A DNA stretch of 64,000 nucleotides from Paraburkholderia azotifigens (GTDB lineage: Bacteria > Pseudomonadota > Gammaproteobacteria > Burkholderiales > Burkholderiaceae). Every line of letters begins with the position of its first letter. The stretch's first letter is position 1. The position numbers and the translations under genes were made by a program. The notes under the pieces are model-generated. The model ran no database searches and had not been told where the DNA came from. It saw only the letters and a program-made list of their open reading frames with translations. The stretch is from contig NZ_VOQS01000003.1 in NCBI RefSeq assembly GCF_007995085.1, positions 1,674,001 through 1,738,000 on the forward strand. Direction: 5' to 3'. Below are positions 27,139-37,056 of this stretch, piece after piece.

Positions 27139-28041
27139 ATGACTTACTGTGTGGCGATGTGCGTCGACGAAGGCCTCGTCTTCCTGTCGGATACGCGGAC
27201 CAATGCGGGCGTCGATCACATCAGCACGGCGCGCAAGATGTCGGTGTTCGAAGAGCCGGGCGAGCGCATGCTCGTGCTGCTCGGCGCGGGCAACCTGTCG
27301 CTCACGCAGGCCGTGCTGCACGAGCTGTCCGAGCCCACCGTGCCGTCGCGGCGCACGCTCTGGAACGTGTCGACGATGGCCGATGCCGCGCGCGTCGTAG
27401 GTCAGGCCGTGCGCGACGTGCACCAGCGCGAGGCGAACGCGTTGCAGGAGTTCGGCGTCGACTTCAATTGCAGCTTCATTCTTGGCGGTCAGATTGGCGA
27501 CGGCGGCGAGGGTGCCGCGCAGCCGCGTCCGCGCCTTTTCATGATCTACGCGGCGGGCAATCACATCGAGTCGTCGCGCGTGAATCCGTACTTTCAGATC
27601 GGCGAATCGAAGTATGGGAAGCCGATCATCGACCGCGTCCTGGTGCCGTCCACACCGCTCGACGAAGCTGCGAAATGCGCGCTGATCTCGATGGACTCGA
27701 CGCTGCGCTCGAACCTCTCGGTCGGGCTGCCGCTCGATCTGCTCGTCTATGAAAAGGACGCGCTGAAGGTCACGCGCTTCGTGTCGATCGATCAGGACAA
27801 CGCGTACTACCAGATGATTCATCGCACGTGGGGCGAGCGGCTGCGCCAGGTGTTCAGCGAGATTCCGGAGCCGGACTGGCAGAGCACGGGCGAGGTGCCG
27901 CAGAACGGGCATGTCGGCGAGATGGTGCTGTACCGGCCGCCCGGCGCGCTGCATATGGACGCCGATCGCGGCACGCCGGGCGCCGATGTGCGCGCGGCAC
28001 AGACTCTGGCGCAAGCGGATAAGCCTAAGACTCGCGGCTGA
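27139..28041 (+). CDS. Anbu (bacterial proteasome-like) peptidase, ancestral beta-subunit family
   Basis: This is a 300-residue Ntn-hydrolase of the Anbu/BPH family. Thr2 immediately after Met (MTYCVAMCVDEGLVFLSDTR) would be the N-terminal nucleophile after Met removal. Asp in LSDTRTNAGVDHI and the Lys in STARKMSVFEE complete the usual Thr-Asp-Lys set. The fold continues with AGNLSLTQAVLHEL, SFILGGQIGDG and IGESKYGKPIIDRVL. Anbu proteins assemble into HslV-like open rings. Linkage of Anbu to permuted ATP-grasp, alpha-E and transglutaminase genes is established in many proteobacteria, and all four are here. The C-terminus (about 40 residues) is polar and probably disordered. Confidence 0.9.
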   Translation: MTYCVAMCVDEGLVFLSDTRTNAGVDHISTARKMSVFEEPGERMLVLLGAGNLSLTQAVLHELSEPTVPSRRTLWNVSTMADAARVVGQAVRDVHQREANALQEFGVDFNCSFILGGQIGDGGEGAAQPRPRLFMIYAAGNHIESSRVNPYFQIGESKYGKPIIDRVLVPSTPLDEAAKCALISMDSTLRSNLSVGLPLDLLVYEKDALKVTRFVSIDQDNAYYQMIHRTWGERLRQVFSEIPEPDWQSTGEVPQNGHVGEMVLYRPPGALHMDADRGTPGADVRAAQTLAQADKPKTRG

Positions 28042-28100
28042 CGCGCCATGAGTCGGACGTCTTCTCGCGAGACGTCGCTGTGCTTTGCCGAGCGCCCATG

Positions 28101-28138
28101 AAAAAAGCCAGCCTTCGGCTTGCGCCTCGGGCTGGCTT
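28101..28138 (-). terminator. Intrinsic terminator of the porin gene
   Basis: On the minus strand, AGCCAGCC and GGCTGGCT form an 8-bp stem (28106-28113 with 28130-28137). It is followed by six T residues (28101-28106 read on the complement). It lies about 45 bp beyond the porin stop. Confidence 0.82.
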
Positions 28139-28182
28139 CAGGGTACGGCTCGACGTCTCGAGCCGTAGGTCATGTTGTTCTA

Positions 28183-29352
28183 TTAGAACTTGTGACGGAT
28201 ACCCAGGCTGACGATTTCTTGCGTCTTCGAGGCTGCGTCGTAGCCATACGAACCGACGGAAGCGCCTGCTTCCTGGGTGCTCGTCAAGCTGGTGCGTTGC
28301 GTGCCGCTCGCGTGCTGGTAAGCGCCGACCAGGTACACGTCGGTGCGCTTCGACAGGTTGTAGTCGCCGCCCAGCGAAACCTGGTGGTAGTTCGCCGACG
28401 TGTCGCCAGCGCCGTGCGTGTACGTGTAGCCCAGACCCAGCAGCATGGCCGGCGTGACCTGGTAGCCAGCGTATGCGCCTGCGACGTGATACTTCTCTTG
28501 CTCGGTGAATGCCGAGAATGCGTCCGGCTTGTATTGCGCGAAGCTGTAACGGATGTTGAACGTGAACGGGCCCGTCACGTACTGAGCAGCCGTCGACGCG
28601 ATGCTGACCGACTTGGCCGATGCATAGCCGTTGTTGATCTGCGAATCAAACGTTGCGCCCGACGTCGGAACCGTTGCCGAGTTCCAGCTCGTGCCGCGCG
28701 ATGCCAGCGTGTTGCCGGCATCCATGCGGATGTAGCCAGCTGCAACGCTGAACGGACCGCCGGACCACGTTGCTGCGCCCGACCACGTCTGGCCGGAACC
28801 CGTCGAACCAGCCACGCCGCCAAGTGCGTACATGCCTTCGAACTGGAAGCCGCTCCACACCGGCGACACGTACTTGATTGCGTTGTTCGTACGCGAGCTG
28901 TTGTCGTTGTTGTCAACGTCGCCCGGCGTCGTGAACGTGCTGCCGAAGTAGTTGTCGGCCGTCAGCGGCTGAACCAGGTCAACAACCGGGTCGTACTGGC
29001 GACCGGCCGTGAACGTACCGTACGCGTCGTGCGTCAAACCGACGTACGCCTGACGACCGAACAGGCGGCCGCCCTGGCCCGACTTGCCGGTATTCGGATC
29101 GAAGCCGCTTTCCAACTGGAAGATCGCCTTCAGGCCGCCGCCCAGGTCTTCCGTACCCTTCATGCCCCAGCGGCTGCCTTGCAGGTTGCCCGAGAACATG
29201 TTCCAGAGGTTGTTGTTGGACCGGTCGGCATTGTGAACGTACTGGATCGATTCATCGATCAAGCCATAGAGCGTCACGCTGCTTTGTGCATGTGCTGCGC
29301 CTGCAGCGCCGAGCAGTGCCAGCGAGAGCGTCGACAGTGCGATTCGTTTCAT
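28183..29352 (-). CDS. Gram-negative porin (Burkholderia OpcP/OmpC-type)
   Basis: This is a trimeric general diffusion porin of the outer membrane. The ATG at 29352 is preferred, with GGAGA upstream. It gives MKRIALSTLSLALLGAAGAA and a signal peptide cleaved before QSSVTLYGLIDESIQYV, the classic mature start of Burkholderiaceae porins. The 389-residue precursor contains SRWGMKGTEDLGGGLKAIFQ and RLFGRQAYVGLTHDAYGTFT, the strongly conserved first strands. The final strand EIVSLGIRHKF ends in Phe, as needed for assembly. It is a single-gene unit with its own terminator and a long AT-rich leader. Confidence 0.93.
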   Translation of the reverse strand: MKRIALSTLSLALLGAAGAAHAQSSVTLYGLIDESIQYVHNADRSNNNLWNMFSGNLQGSRWGMKGTEDLGGGLKAIFQLESGFDPNTGKSGQGGRLFGRQAYVGLTHDAYGTFTAGRQYDPVVDLVQPLTADNYFGSTFTTPGDVDNNDNSSRTNNAIKYVSPVWSGFQFEGMYALGGVAGSTGSGQTWSGAATWSGGPFSVAAGYIRMDAGNTLASRGTSWNSATVPTSGATFDSQINNGYASAKSVSIASTAAQYVTGPFTFNIRYSFAQYKPDAFSAFTEQEKYHVAGAYAGYQVTPAMLLGLGYTYTHGAGDTSANYHQVSLGGDYNLSKRTDVYLVGAYQHASGTQRTSLTSTQEAGASVGSYGYDAASKTQEIVSLGIRHKF

Positions 29353-29454
29353 CCATTTCTCCACGCAGATGATTGGTTTTCGTTGTTGCGAATCGGAGAA
29401 TAGCGCAGTGTCTCCAGGTGTAAGAACTGAAAAAAATTAAGGTGTATCGAAAAT

Positions 29455-29494
29455 GTGACAGCTCGGTAGAAGCCTTGTATTGCAAGCTTGTCAC
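29455..29494 (-). promoter_or_regulatory. Inverted repeat in the porin upstream region
   Basis: GTGACAGCT (29455-29463) and AGCTTGTCAC (29485-29494) form an imperfect dyad about 105 bp before the porin start. It lies in an AT-rich stretch that is otherwise empty of genes (29353-29749). It may be a regulator site. I see no gene in the rest of this gap. Confidence 0.35.
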
Positions 29495-29749
29495 CGATTG
29501 TTTCGGTTTTAGCAATATTGAATGTTTGACTATGCATTATTGTTCTTTTTATGACAGTGATCGATGTGATCGGTATGAGTTACACGCACGATCGAATGCA
29601 ATTCGTAAGATAGTTGTCTAGTCGAGTGTCGAAATTTCCGCTTCTATATTAAGAAGGCATAAATACGGGAAACCGTTGCCTTGACGCATCGGGTAGACAG
29701 TTTCGGCCAGATATGGTCGTCCGGAGGCGCGTTCTGCTGAAGCGGACGC

Positions 29750-31072
29750 TTAATGCGGGGTGCTGTCGGCGGGTGGCGTTTCGGCGTCATCCGGGCCGTT
29801 GCGGCGGCGGGCGAAAGCGGCGACGGCCATTGCCGTGCCCGCCGCGACCAGCATCGCGCTCCACGGATGCCGCCGCACATACTGGTCGGCGGCAACGGCC
29901 TTGCGGCGCGCTTCGACGAGCGTGTGCGCGGCGGCTCGCGTTGCCTGCATTTCGGCTTCGAGGATGGTCTTGCCGATGGCGACCGCCTTGACGATGCCCG
30001 CGTCGTGCTTGGCTGCAACCCGTGCCGCCATCGAAGGACGAGGCGCTGCAGGCGCGCTCGCCGTATCGCCAACGGCAGGCGCTGCGCTGCGCACCGGGCC
30101 CCGCCTTGCGTCAGCCGCGACCGTCGATGCCGCGAGCGCCGAGGCGAGCATCGCGCGGCTGCCGGGCGGGGTCGCGGGCGCGAAGCCCCACGCGCCGCGC
30201 GGATCGTGCATGCGTCCGCGCGCGGCGGCGAACTCCGCGCCAAGCAGCAGCACGACGGCCGAGAAGTACAGCCACATCAGCAGCACGGCCAGCGACCCGG
30301 CTGCACCAAACGAATTGGCCATGCCGGCATGCGCGAGATACAGCGCGAACAGTTTCTTGCCCGCCGAGAAAAGCGCGGCCGCGACCGTGCCGCCAACGAG
30401 CGCATCGCGCCAGCGCACGGGCGCGTCGGGCAGGAACTTGAGCAGCGCCGCGAACGCGACCGCGAGCACCAGCCAGCCGACACCCAGCTGCAGCAGGTCG
30501 CCGATCACCACATACGGCGAGTCGCCCCAGATCCAGTTGCCGATGAACGTGATCGCCGTGTCGAGCACCAGCGACACGATCAGCAGAAACGCGACGCCGA
30601 GCACGAGCCCGAACGAAATCAGCCGCACGCGCACCAGCGCGATCACGCTGGATGCGCGCGGCGCCACGGCGGGCCACACGATATTGAGCGCGCTGTTCAG
30701 CGACGAAAACGTCGCGGAGGCGCCGACGGCCAGCGCGACGAACGAGATGATCGCGGCAATGCCGCCTGCGCCGCCGCTGCGGTGCGCGTTCTGCACGATG
30801 GTGGTGACGGCCGCCGCCGCATCGTTGCCGAGCACGGCGTGCACCTGTCTGAAGAGTTCGCCGCGTGCGGCTTCGGCGCCGAAGAACCAGCCGGATATGG
30901 CGATCACCATCACGAGCGTCGGCGCGAGCGAGAACGCGGCGTAGAACGCGATGCTCGCCGCCATCGCCGCGCAGCGGTTCTCCGAGAACTGCCTGAGCGC
31001 GCCGACAGCCCACGACGCCTGCTTCTTCGCAGCCGACTGCAACTTGTCGGCGGACAGTGAATCGAGTTCCAT
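29750..31072 (-). CDS. YihY/BrkB-family inner membrane protein with C-terminal DUF883-like tail
   Basis: This 440-residue protein has the YihY/BrkB fold in its first ~290 residues: ENRCAAMAASIAFYAAFSLA, then WPAVAPRASSVIALVRVRLI, DAPVRWRDALVGGTVAAALF and GAAGSLAVLLMWLYFSAVVL. Six membrane helices are expected. A second part (about 330-440) is Ala-rich. It contains ADQYVRRHPWSAMLVAAGTA, which resembles the ElaB/YgaM/YqjD (DUF883) ribosome-associated tail with its RRHPW-helix-R pattern. Such a fusion is unusual. The function of the BrkB family is unresolved (the old RNase BN label is wrong). It is divergent from the fdn operon. Confidence 0.85.
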   Translation of the reverse strand: MELDSLSADKLQSAAKKQASWAVGALRQFSENRCAAMAASIAFYAAFSLAPTLVMVIAISGWFFGAEAARGELFRQVHAVLGNDAAAAVTTIVQNAHRSGGAGGIAAIISFVALAVGASATFSSLNSALNIVWPAVAPRASSVIALVRVRLISFGLVLGVAFLLIVSLVLDTAITFIGNWIWGDSPYVVIGDLLQLGVGWLVLAVAFAALLKFLPDAPVRWRDALVGGTVAAALFSAGKKLFALYLAHAGMANSFGAAGSLAVLLMWLYFSAVVLLLGAEFAAARGRMHDPRGAWGFAPATPPGSRAMLASALAASTVAADARRGPVRSAAPAVGDTASAPAAPRPSMAARVAAKHDAGIVKAVAIGKTILEAEMQATRAAAHTLVEARRKAVAADQYVRRHPWSAMLVAAGTAMAVAAFARRRNGPDDAETPPADSTPH

Positions 31073-31267
31073 GACGGTCCTTCATGACGAGGGTATGACA
31101 CGGCAAACGCGCAATGCATCGCCTCGTGGGTTCATCGCGCATCGACGCGCGCCGGGACATGCAAACCGACAATCGTATTACGCAATCGTCATGCCCATCT
31201 ATCTATGCGGATACAACAACCTCGAATCAGCGGGCATACGGCATGCGAGCGTCCTGTTCCGCTCTGC

Positions 31268-31295
31268 TTACGAATTGCAGTAAACGACTTATACT
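31268..31295 (+). promoter_or_regulatory. Possible sigma-70 promoter of the fdn-sel operon
   Basis: TATACT (31290-31295) is a good -10 box, with TTACGA (31268-31273) 16 bp upstream as a weak -35 box. That would start transcription about 30 bp before fdnG. No FNR-type TTGAT-N4-ATCAA site is visible in the 259-bp gap. Confidence 0.35.
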
Positions 31296-31331
31296 TTTTT
31301 CACCTCCTCACAAATAGAACGAGAGGCGATC

Positions 31332-34300
31332 ATGTTGCAAATGTCCCGTCGCCAGTTTCTGAAGGTGACGGCGAGTACGCTAGCCGGATCGAGCCTGGCC
31401 CTGATGGGCTTCTCGCCGGAGCCCGCGCTCGCCGAAGTCCGGCAGTACAAACTGGCTCGCACTACCGAAACGCGCAACACGTGTCCTTATTGCTCTGTAG
31501 GCTGCGGCATCCTGATGTACGGCCTCGGCGACGGCGCGAAGAACGCGACGGCCAGCATCATTCATATTGAAGGCGACCCCGATCACCCGGTCAATCGCGG
31601 CACGCTGTGCCCGAAGGGTGCGAGCCTCATCGACTTCATCCACAGCCCGAGCCGCCTGAAGTATCCCGAGTATCGCGCCGCCGGTTCCGATCAGTGGCAG
31701 CGCATCTCGTGGAACGATGCGCTCGACCGCATCGCGAAGCTGATGAAGGAAGATCGCGACGCGAACTTCGTCGAAAGCACGCCCGACGGCAAGAAGGTCA
31801 ACCGCTGGCTGACCACGGGCATGCTCGCGGCGTCGGCGGGCAGCAACGAGGTCGGCTATCTGACGCACAAGACGGTGCGTTCGATGGGGATGCTCGCGTT
31901 CGACAATCAGGCGCGTGTCTGACATGGCCCGACGGTGGCAGGTCTTGCCCCGACGTTTGGCCGTGGAGCGATGACGAACCATTGGGTCGACATCAAGAAC
32001 GCGGACGTGATTCTCGTGATGGGCGGCAATGCGGCCGAGGCGCACCCGTGTGGTTTCAAATGGGTGACTGAGGCGAAGGCGCACAACAAGGCGAAGCTGA
32101 TGGTCGTCGATCCGCGCTTCACGCGCACGGCGTCCGTCGCGGACTTCTATGCGCCGATCCGCACGGGCACGGACATCGCGTTCCTGGGCGGCGTGATCAA
32201 CTATCTGCTGACCAACGACAAGATCCAGCATGAGTACGTGAAGAACTACACGGATTTCGCGTTCATCGTCCGTGAAGACTTTGCGTTCAACGACGGCATC
32301 TATTCCGGCTACGACGAAAAGACGCACAAGTACGCGGACAAGACGTCGTGGGACTACGAGCGCGGCGACGACGGCTTCGTGAAGGTCGACATGTCGCTGC
32401 AGAATCCGCGCTGCGTGTACAACCTGCTCAAGCAGCACTATTCGCGTTACACGCCGGAGATGGTCGAGAAGACCTGCGGCACGCCGAAGGACAAGTTCCT
32501 GCACGTGTGCGAGACGCTCGCGAGCACGTCGACGCCGGGCCGCGCAGGCACGATTCTCTATGCGCTCGGCTGGACGCATCACTCGATCGGCGCACAGATG
32601 ATCCGCACGGGCGCGATGGTGCAATTGCTGCTCGGCAATATCGGCATCGCGGGCGGCGGCATGAACGCGTTGCGCGGACACTCGAACATCCAGGGGCTGA
32701 CGGACCTCGGCCTGATGTCGAATCTGCTGACGGGCTACATGACGCTGCCGAACGAACCCGAACAGGACTTCGACGGCTACATCAAGAAGCGCGCGGCGCA
32801 GCCGCTGCGGCAGAACCAGTTGAGCTACTGGAAAAACTACCGCGCGTTCTTCGTCAGCATGATGAAGTCGTGGTGGGGCGACGCCGCGACGGCCGACAAC
32901 AACTGGGGCTACGACTATCTGCCGAAGCTCGACAAGCCGTATGACCTGCTGCAGGCCATCGAGCTGATGAATCAAGGCAAGATGAACGGCTATATCTGCC
33001 AGGGCTTCAATCCGCTCGCGGCCGCGCCGAACAAGGGCAAGACGGCCGTGAGCCTCGCCAGGCTCAAGTGGCTCGTGATCATGGATCCGCTCGCCACCGA
33101 AACCTCCGAGTTCTGGAAGAACCACGGCGAGTACAACGACGTCGATTCGTCGAAGATCCAGACGGAAGTGTTCCGTCTGCCCACGACCTGCTTCGCCGAA
33201 GAGCGCGGCTCGCTCGTCAGTTCGAGCCGTGTGCTGCAATGGCACTGGCAAGGCGTGGAAGGGCCGGGCGAGGCGCGCAGCGATCTCGAGATCATGTCGG
33301 GCATCTTCCTGCGCATGCGCAAGGCGTACAAGGAGCAAGGCGGCAAGTATCCCGACCCGATCGTCAATCTGACGTGGCCGTACGCTCGTCCCGACAGCCC
33401 GACGCCCGAAGAGATCGCGATGGAGTACAACGGCCGCGCACTCGCCGATCTGCCCGATCCGAAGGATGCATCGAAAGTGCTCGTCAAAAAGGGCGATCAG
33501 CTGGGCGGCTTCGCGCAACTGAAGGACGACGGCACGACGGCGAGCGGCTGCTGGATTTTCTGCGGCGCGTGGACCCAGAACGGCAACCAGATGGGACGGC
33601 GCGACAACAGCGACCCGACGGGTATCGGTCAGACGCTGAACTGGGCGTGGGCATGGCCTGCGAACCGGCGCGTGCTGTACAACCGCGCGTCGTGCGATGT
33701 GAACGGCAAGCCGTTCGATCCGAAACGCAAGCTGATCGCGTGGAACGGCGCAAGCTGGAGCGGGCCGGATATTCCCGACTTCAAGCTCGACGAAGCACCC
33801 GAAAACGGCATGGGTCCGTTCATCATGAATCCCGAGGGCGTCGCGCGTTTCTTCGCGCGCGACGGTATGAACGAAGGCCCGTTCCCCGAGCACTATGAGC
33901 CGTTCGAAACGCCGCTCGGCTACAACCCGTTCCATCCGAACAATCCGGCGGCGACCAGCAACCCGGCTGCACGCGTGTTCCCCGACGACCGCAAGGCGTT
34001 CGGCAAGGCGGCCGATTTCCCGCATACGGCGACCACCTATCGTCTGACGGAACACTTCCACTTCTGGACCAAGCACGCGCGCCTGAACGCGATCATCCAG
34101 CCGCAGCAGTTCGTCGAAATCAGCGAGGATCTCGCGAAACAGATCGGCGTGGTGGCGGGCGATCGCGTGAAAGTGTCGAGCAACCGCGGCCACATCATCG
34201 CCGTGGCCATGGTCACGAAGCGGATCAAACCGCTGATGATCGACGGCAAGAAGGTGCAGACCGTGGGCGTGCCGCTGCATTGGGGCTTCAAGGGGCTTAC

Positions 34301-34403
34301 CAAGCCAGGCTATATCACCAACACGTTGACGCCTGTCGTGGCCGACGCGAATTCGCAGACACCGGAATTCAAGTCGTTCCTCGTGAAGGTCGAGAAGGCA
34401 TAG
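31332..34403 (+). CDS. fdnG: Selenocysteine-containing formate dehydrogenase alpha subunit (respiratory, FDH-N/O type)
   Basis: This is the catalytic molybdopterin subunit that oxidises formate in the periplasm. It reads as one 1023-residue protein only if the in-frame TGA at 31920-31922 is decoded as selenocysteine (Sec197). The flanks [21 protein letters not shown] match the E. coli FdnG active site, where Sec196 ligates Mo. The N-terminus has a Tat signal ([20 protein letters not shown]). The [4Fe-4S] motif follows in [16 protein letters not shown], with the last Cys in [10 protein letters not shown]. The C-terminal molydop-binding domain is present ([17 protein letters not shown]). E. coli FdnG has 1015 residues. 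GAGAGG precedes the ATG. It heads fdnGHI-fdhE-selAB. A naive gene caller would split it in two at 31922. Confidence 0.97.
31920..31958 (+). promoter_or_regulatory. Bacterial SECIS element (UGA and downstream hairpin) in fdnG
   Basis: Counting the U of the UGA as 1, the hairpin has a bulged U at 17 (31936) and a GGUCU apical loop with G23 (31942) and U24 (31943). These are the positions SelB needs in E. coli fdhF and fdnG. The upper stem is GGCA/UGCC with GG/CC below the bulge. The lower stem is CGACGG/CCGACG with one A-A mismatch (31930-31955). The hairpin is itself translated as the residues after Sec. Confidence 0.93.
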
Positions 34404-34413
34404 GGGAGGCGTC

Positions 34414-35352
34414 ATGGCACTTCAATCGCTGGACATCAAACGCCTCTCGGCCACCACCGTGCAGCCGACGTCCGTGCGCGAGCCGGTGACGAACACGGTC
34501 GCGAAGCTGATCGACGTCACCAAGTGCATCGGCTGCAAGGCCTGCCAGACGGCGTGCATGGAGTGGAACGACCTGCGCGACGAAGTCGGCATCAGCACAG
34601 GCGTCCACGACAACCCGCTCGATCTCTCCGAGCATTCGTGGACGGTGATGCGCTTCACGGAGTACGAGAACCCGAAAGGCGATCTCGAATGGCTGATCCG
34701 CAAGGATGGCTGCATGCACTGCGAAGATCCCGGCTGCCTGAAAGCGTGTCCTTCGCCGGGCGCGATCGTGCAGTACACGAACGGCATCGTGGATTTCCAC
34801 GAAGAGAACTGCATCGGCTGCGGTTATTGCATCGCGGGCTGCCCGTTCAACATTCCGCGTCTGTCGAAGACGGATCATCGCGTGTACAAGTGCACGCTGT
34901 GCTCGGATCGCGTCGGCGTCGGCCAGGAGCCCGCATGCGTGAAGACGTGTCCGACGGGCGCAATCGTGTTCGGCACCAAGACCGACATGATCCAGCACGC
35001 GGAAGAGCGCATCGCCGATCTGAAGGAGCGCGGCTTCGAGAAGGCCGGCCTGTACGACCCGCAAGGGGTGGGCGGCACGCACGTGATGTATGTGCTGCAC
35101 CATGCGGACAAGCCGTCGCTGTATCACGGCTTGCCCGACGATCCGCACATCAGTCCGTTCGTGAAGCTGTGGAAGGGCGTCGCGAAGCCGCTCGCGGTCG
35201 CGGCGATGGCGATCACCGCGCTGGCGGGCTTCTTCCACTACACGCGCGTCGGCCCGAATGAAGTGTCGGAAGAGGACGAGGAAGCCGCGGCCAATGCCGC
35301 GCGCGACATCCGCGAACGGCGTGAGAACAAGCCCGAGGAGCCCGTGAAATGA
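34414..35352 (+). CDS. fdnH: Formate dehydrogenase iron-sulfur (beta) subunit
   Basis: This is the electron-transfer subunit that carries four [4Fe-4S] clusters from FdnG to the cytochrome b subunit. The 312-residue protein shows the Cys groups [50 protein letters not shown] and [22 protein letters not shown] single C-terminal membrane helix lies at about 246-266 ([21 protein letters not shown]), which anchors it from the periplasmic side. A very acidic/Arg tail follows. GGGGAGG lies before the ATG, 10 bp after fdnG. Its stop overlaps the fdnI start (ATGA). Confidence 0.96.
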   Translation: MALQSLDIKRLSATTVQPTSVREPVTNTVAKLIDVTKCIGCKACQTACMEWNDLRDEVGISTGVHDNPLDLSEHSWTVMRFTEYENPKGDLEWLIRKDGCMHCEDPGCLKACPSPGAIVQYTNGIVDFHEENCIGCGYCIAGCPFNIPRLSKTDHRVYKCTLCSDRVGVGQEPACVKTCPTGAIVFGTKTDMIQHAEERIADLKERGFEKAGLYDPQGVGGTHVMYVLHHADKPSLYHGLPDDPHISPFVKLWKGVAKPLAVAAMAITALAGFFHYTRVGPNEVSEEDEEAAANAARDIRERRENKPEEPVK

Positions 35353-35984
35353 AAAATCATCGGCATGACAACCCGGAACTGATCGAGCGCTACACGCCGA
35401 ACGAGCGCACGAATCACTGGATCACGGCGATTACGTTCGTTTTGCTCGCGCTGTCGGGCCTCGCGATGTTCCATCCGTCGATGTTCTGGCTCTCGGCGCT
35501 ATTCGGCGGCGGGCAATGGACGCGCATCCTGCATCCGTTCGTCGGCATCGTGATGTTCGTATCGTTCATGATTCTTGCGCTGCGCTTCTGGCATCACAAC
35601 TATCTCGACGCCGACGACCGGCAGTGGCTGCGTCAGATGAACGACGTACTGATGAACCGCGAAGACAGGCTGCCCGAAATCGGCAAATACAACGCCGGAC
35701 AGAAGCTGTTGTTCTTCGTGCTCGTGCTCTGCCTGCTGCTGTTGCTGCTGAGCGGCATCGTCATCTGGCGCGCGTATTTCGCGTTCTATTTTCCGATCGA
35801 AGTGGTGCGCATCGCTGCTGTGATTCACTCGATCAGCGCGTTCGTGCTGATCTGCAGCATCATCGTGCATATTTATGCCGCACTGTGGGTGAAAGGCTCC
35901 CTCGGCGCGATGGTGCGCGGCACGGTGACGCTGGGCTGGGCGCGCAAGCATCATCCGAAGTGGTTCCGCGAGAGCATCAAGTGA
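35349..35984 (+). CDS. fdnI: Formate dehydrogenase cytochrome b556 (gamma) subunit
   Basis: This is the membrane-embedded di-heme cytochrome that passes electrons from FdnH to quinone. The 211-residue protein has four predicted helices with heme-ligand histidines: [40 protein letters not shown], then [22 protein letters not shown]. It ends [15 protein letters not shown]. The start overlaps the fdnH stop. The size is close to E. coli FdnI/FdoI (about 211-217). With FdnGH it forms a formate:quinone oxidoreductase. Confidence 0.96.
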   Translation: MKNHRHDNPELIERYTPNERTNHWITAITFVLLALSGLAMFHPSMFWLSALFGGGQWTRILHPFVGIVMFVSFMILALRFWHHNYLDADDRQWLRQMNDVLMNREDRLPEIGKYNAGQKLLFFVLVLCLLLLLLSGIVIWRAYFAFYFPIEVVRIAAVIHSISAFVLICSIIVHIYAALWVKGSLGAMVRGTVTLGWARKHHPKWFRESIK

Positions 35985-36079
35985 CGTTTGGACGGCGCGC
36001 GCGTCCGGGTCGGCGCGCGCCGCTCGTGCTTATCTGCTACTGTTGACGCCATCTCCGTTCTGATCGTCAGGAACCTGAA

Positions 36080-37021
36080 TTGGTGCAACGCATTCTGGAT
36101 CCCGGCCAGATCGAATCGCTCGATCACTCGGCCATTCCGCGCCTGCGCATGCCGGAGCGTGCGACGCATTTTTCGACGCGCGCCGCGCGTCTTCGTCAGC
36201 TGGCGGGCGCGAGCCCGATCGGCGGCTATCTCAGGCTGATGGCGGCGCTCGCCGATGCGCAGCAGCAGACGCTCGCGCAGGTCAGCGCGGCGATGCCTTC
36301 CGACGAATCGATCGCGCTCGCCCAGCAGCATTCGATGCTGATTATCCCCGCGGTCCCCGCAACCGCGCCCGGGCGCGATCCACTATGGCGCGACGTCTTG
36401 CAACGCCTGCTCGATCGCGTCGAAGCGGCGGGACTCGTGACGCCCGTGCTCGCGAGAGTGATCGACGGTCTGCGCGTGAAGAGCGCGCAGGAACTCGACG
36501 CGCTCGCCGATGCCATTGTTTCGCTTCGCTTCAACGAAATCGAGCCGTCGTCCGCGCCGTTCGTGATGGCCGCGCTGCAGGTGGTGTGGACGGACCTCGC
36601 GAGCCGCATCGATCCGCGCGCCGTTCCGTATCTGGACACGCCGGGTGCATGTCCCGTATGCGGCGCGCCGCCCGTGGCGAGCATCGTGCGCGTCGGCGGA
36701 CAGTTTCAGGGTTATCGCTACCTGCAATGCGGGTTGTGCTCGACGGAATACCACGTGGTACGCGTGAAATGCTCGAATTGCGATTCGACCAAAGGCATCG
36801 CTTATCACGGCATCGACGGCGGCAGCGAAGCGCTCAAGGCCGAATCGTGCGACGAGTGCCATACGTACCGCAAGATCGGCTATCAGGAGAAAGACTACGA
36901 TTTCGAGCCGCTGGCCGACGATCTCGCGAGTCTGACGCTGGACCTGCTGATGAATGAAGCCGGCTACCGGCGCAGCAGTCCCAATCCGCTGTTGTGGCCG
37001 GAAGTGCCGTCGGACGAGTGA
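36080..37021 (+). CDS. fdhE: Formate dehydrogenase accessory protein FdhE
   Basis: FdhE is a cytoplasmic rubredoxin-like factor needed for activity of Tat-exported formate dehydrogenases. The predicted start is TTG 36080 or GTG 36083, served by AGGAA at 36069-36073. No ATG fits. The 313-residue protein has the paired Zn/Fe CxxC motifs of the family: [37 protein letters not shown] and [21 protein letters not shown]. coli FdhE has 309 residues. It lies 95 bp after fdnI and 35 bp before selA, so it is in the same transcription unit. Confidence 0.93.
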   Translation: MVQRILDPGQIESLDHSAIPRLRMPERATHFSTRAARLRQLAGASPIGGYLRLMAALADAQQQTLAQVSAAMPSDESIALAQQHSMLIIPAVPATAPGRDPLWRDVLQRLLDRVEAAGLVTPVLARVIDGLRVKSAQELDALADAIVSLRFNEIEPSSAPFVMAALQVVWTDLASRIDPRAVPYLDTPGACPVCGAPPVASIVRVGGQFQGYRYLQCGLCSTEYHVVRVKCSNCDSTKGIAYHGIDGGSEALKAESCDECHTYRKIGYQEKDYDFEPLADDLASLTLDLLMNEAGYRRSSPNPLLWPEVPSDE

Positions 37022-37056
37022 ATCAACGTCGTGCAACCGCGCGGGGGAACGCAAGC

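Noticed and set aside
31073..31331. An FNR-binding site upstream of fdnG
   Set aside because: No TTGAT-N4-ATCAA-like dyad is visible, so anaerobic control by FNR is not claimed.
31332..31922. A separate 196-residue truncated formate dehydrogenase followed by a second gene
   Set aside because: The TGA is in frame with the downstream coding sequence, matches the Sec site of FdnG and is followed by a correct SECIS hairpin, with selA, selB and selC downstream.
31380..34415. A 1011-codon open frame antisense to fdnG
   Set aside because: It mirrors a highly biased GC-rich gene on the other strand, has Arg/His-rich composition typical of antisense frames, and no family is recognisable.
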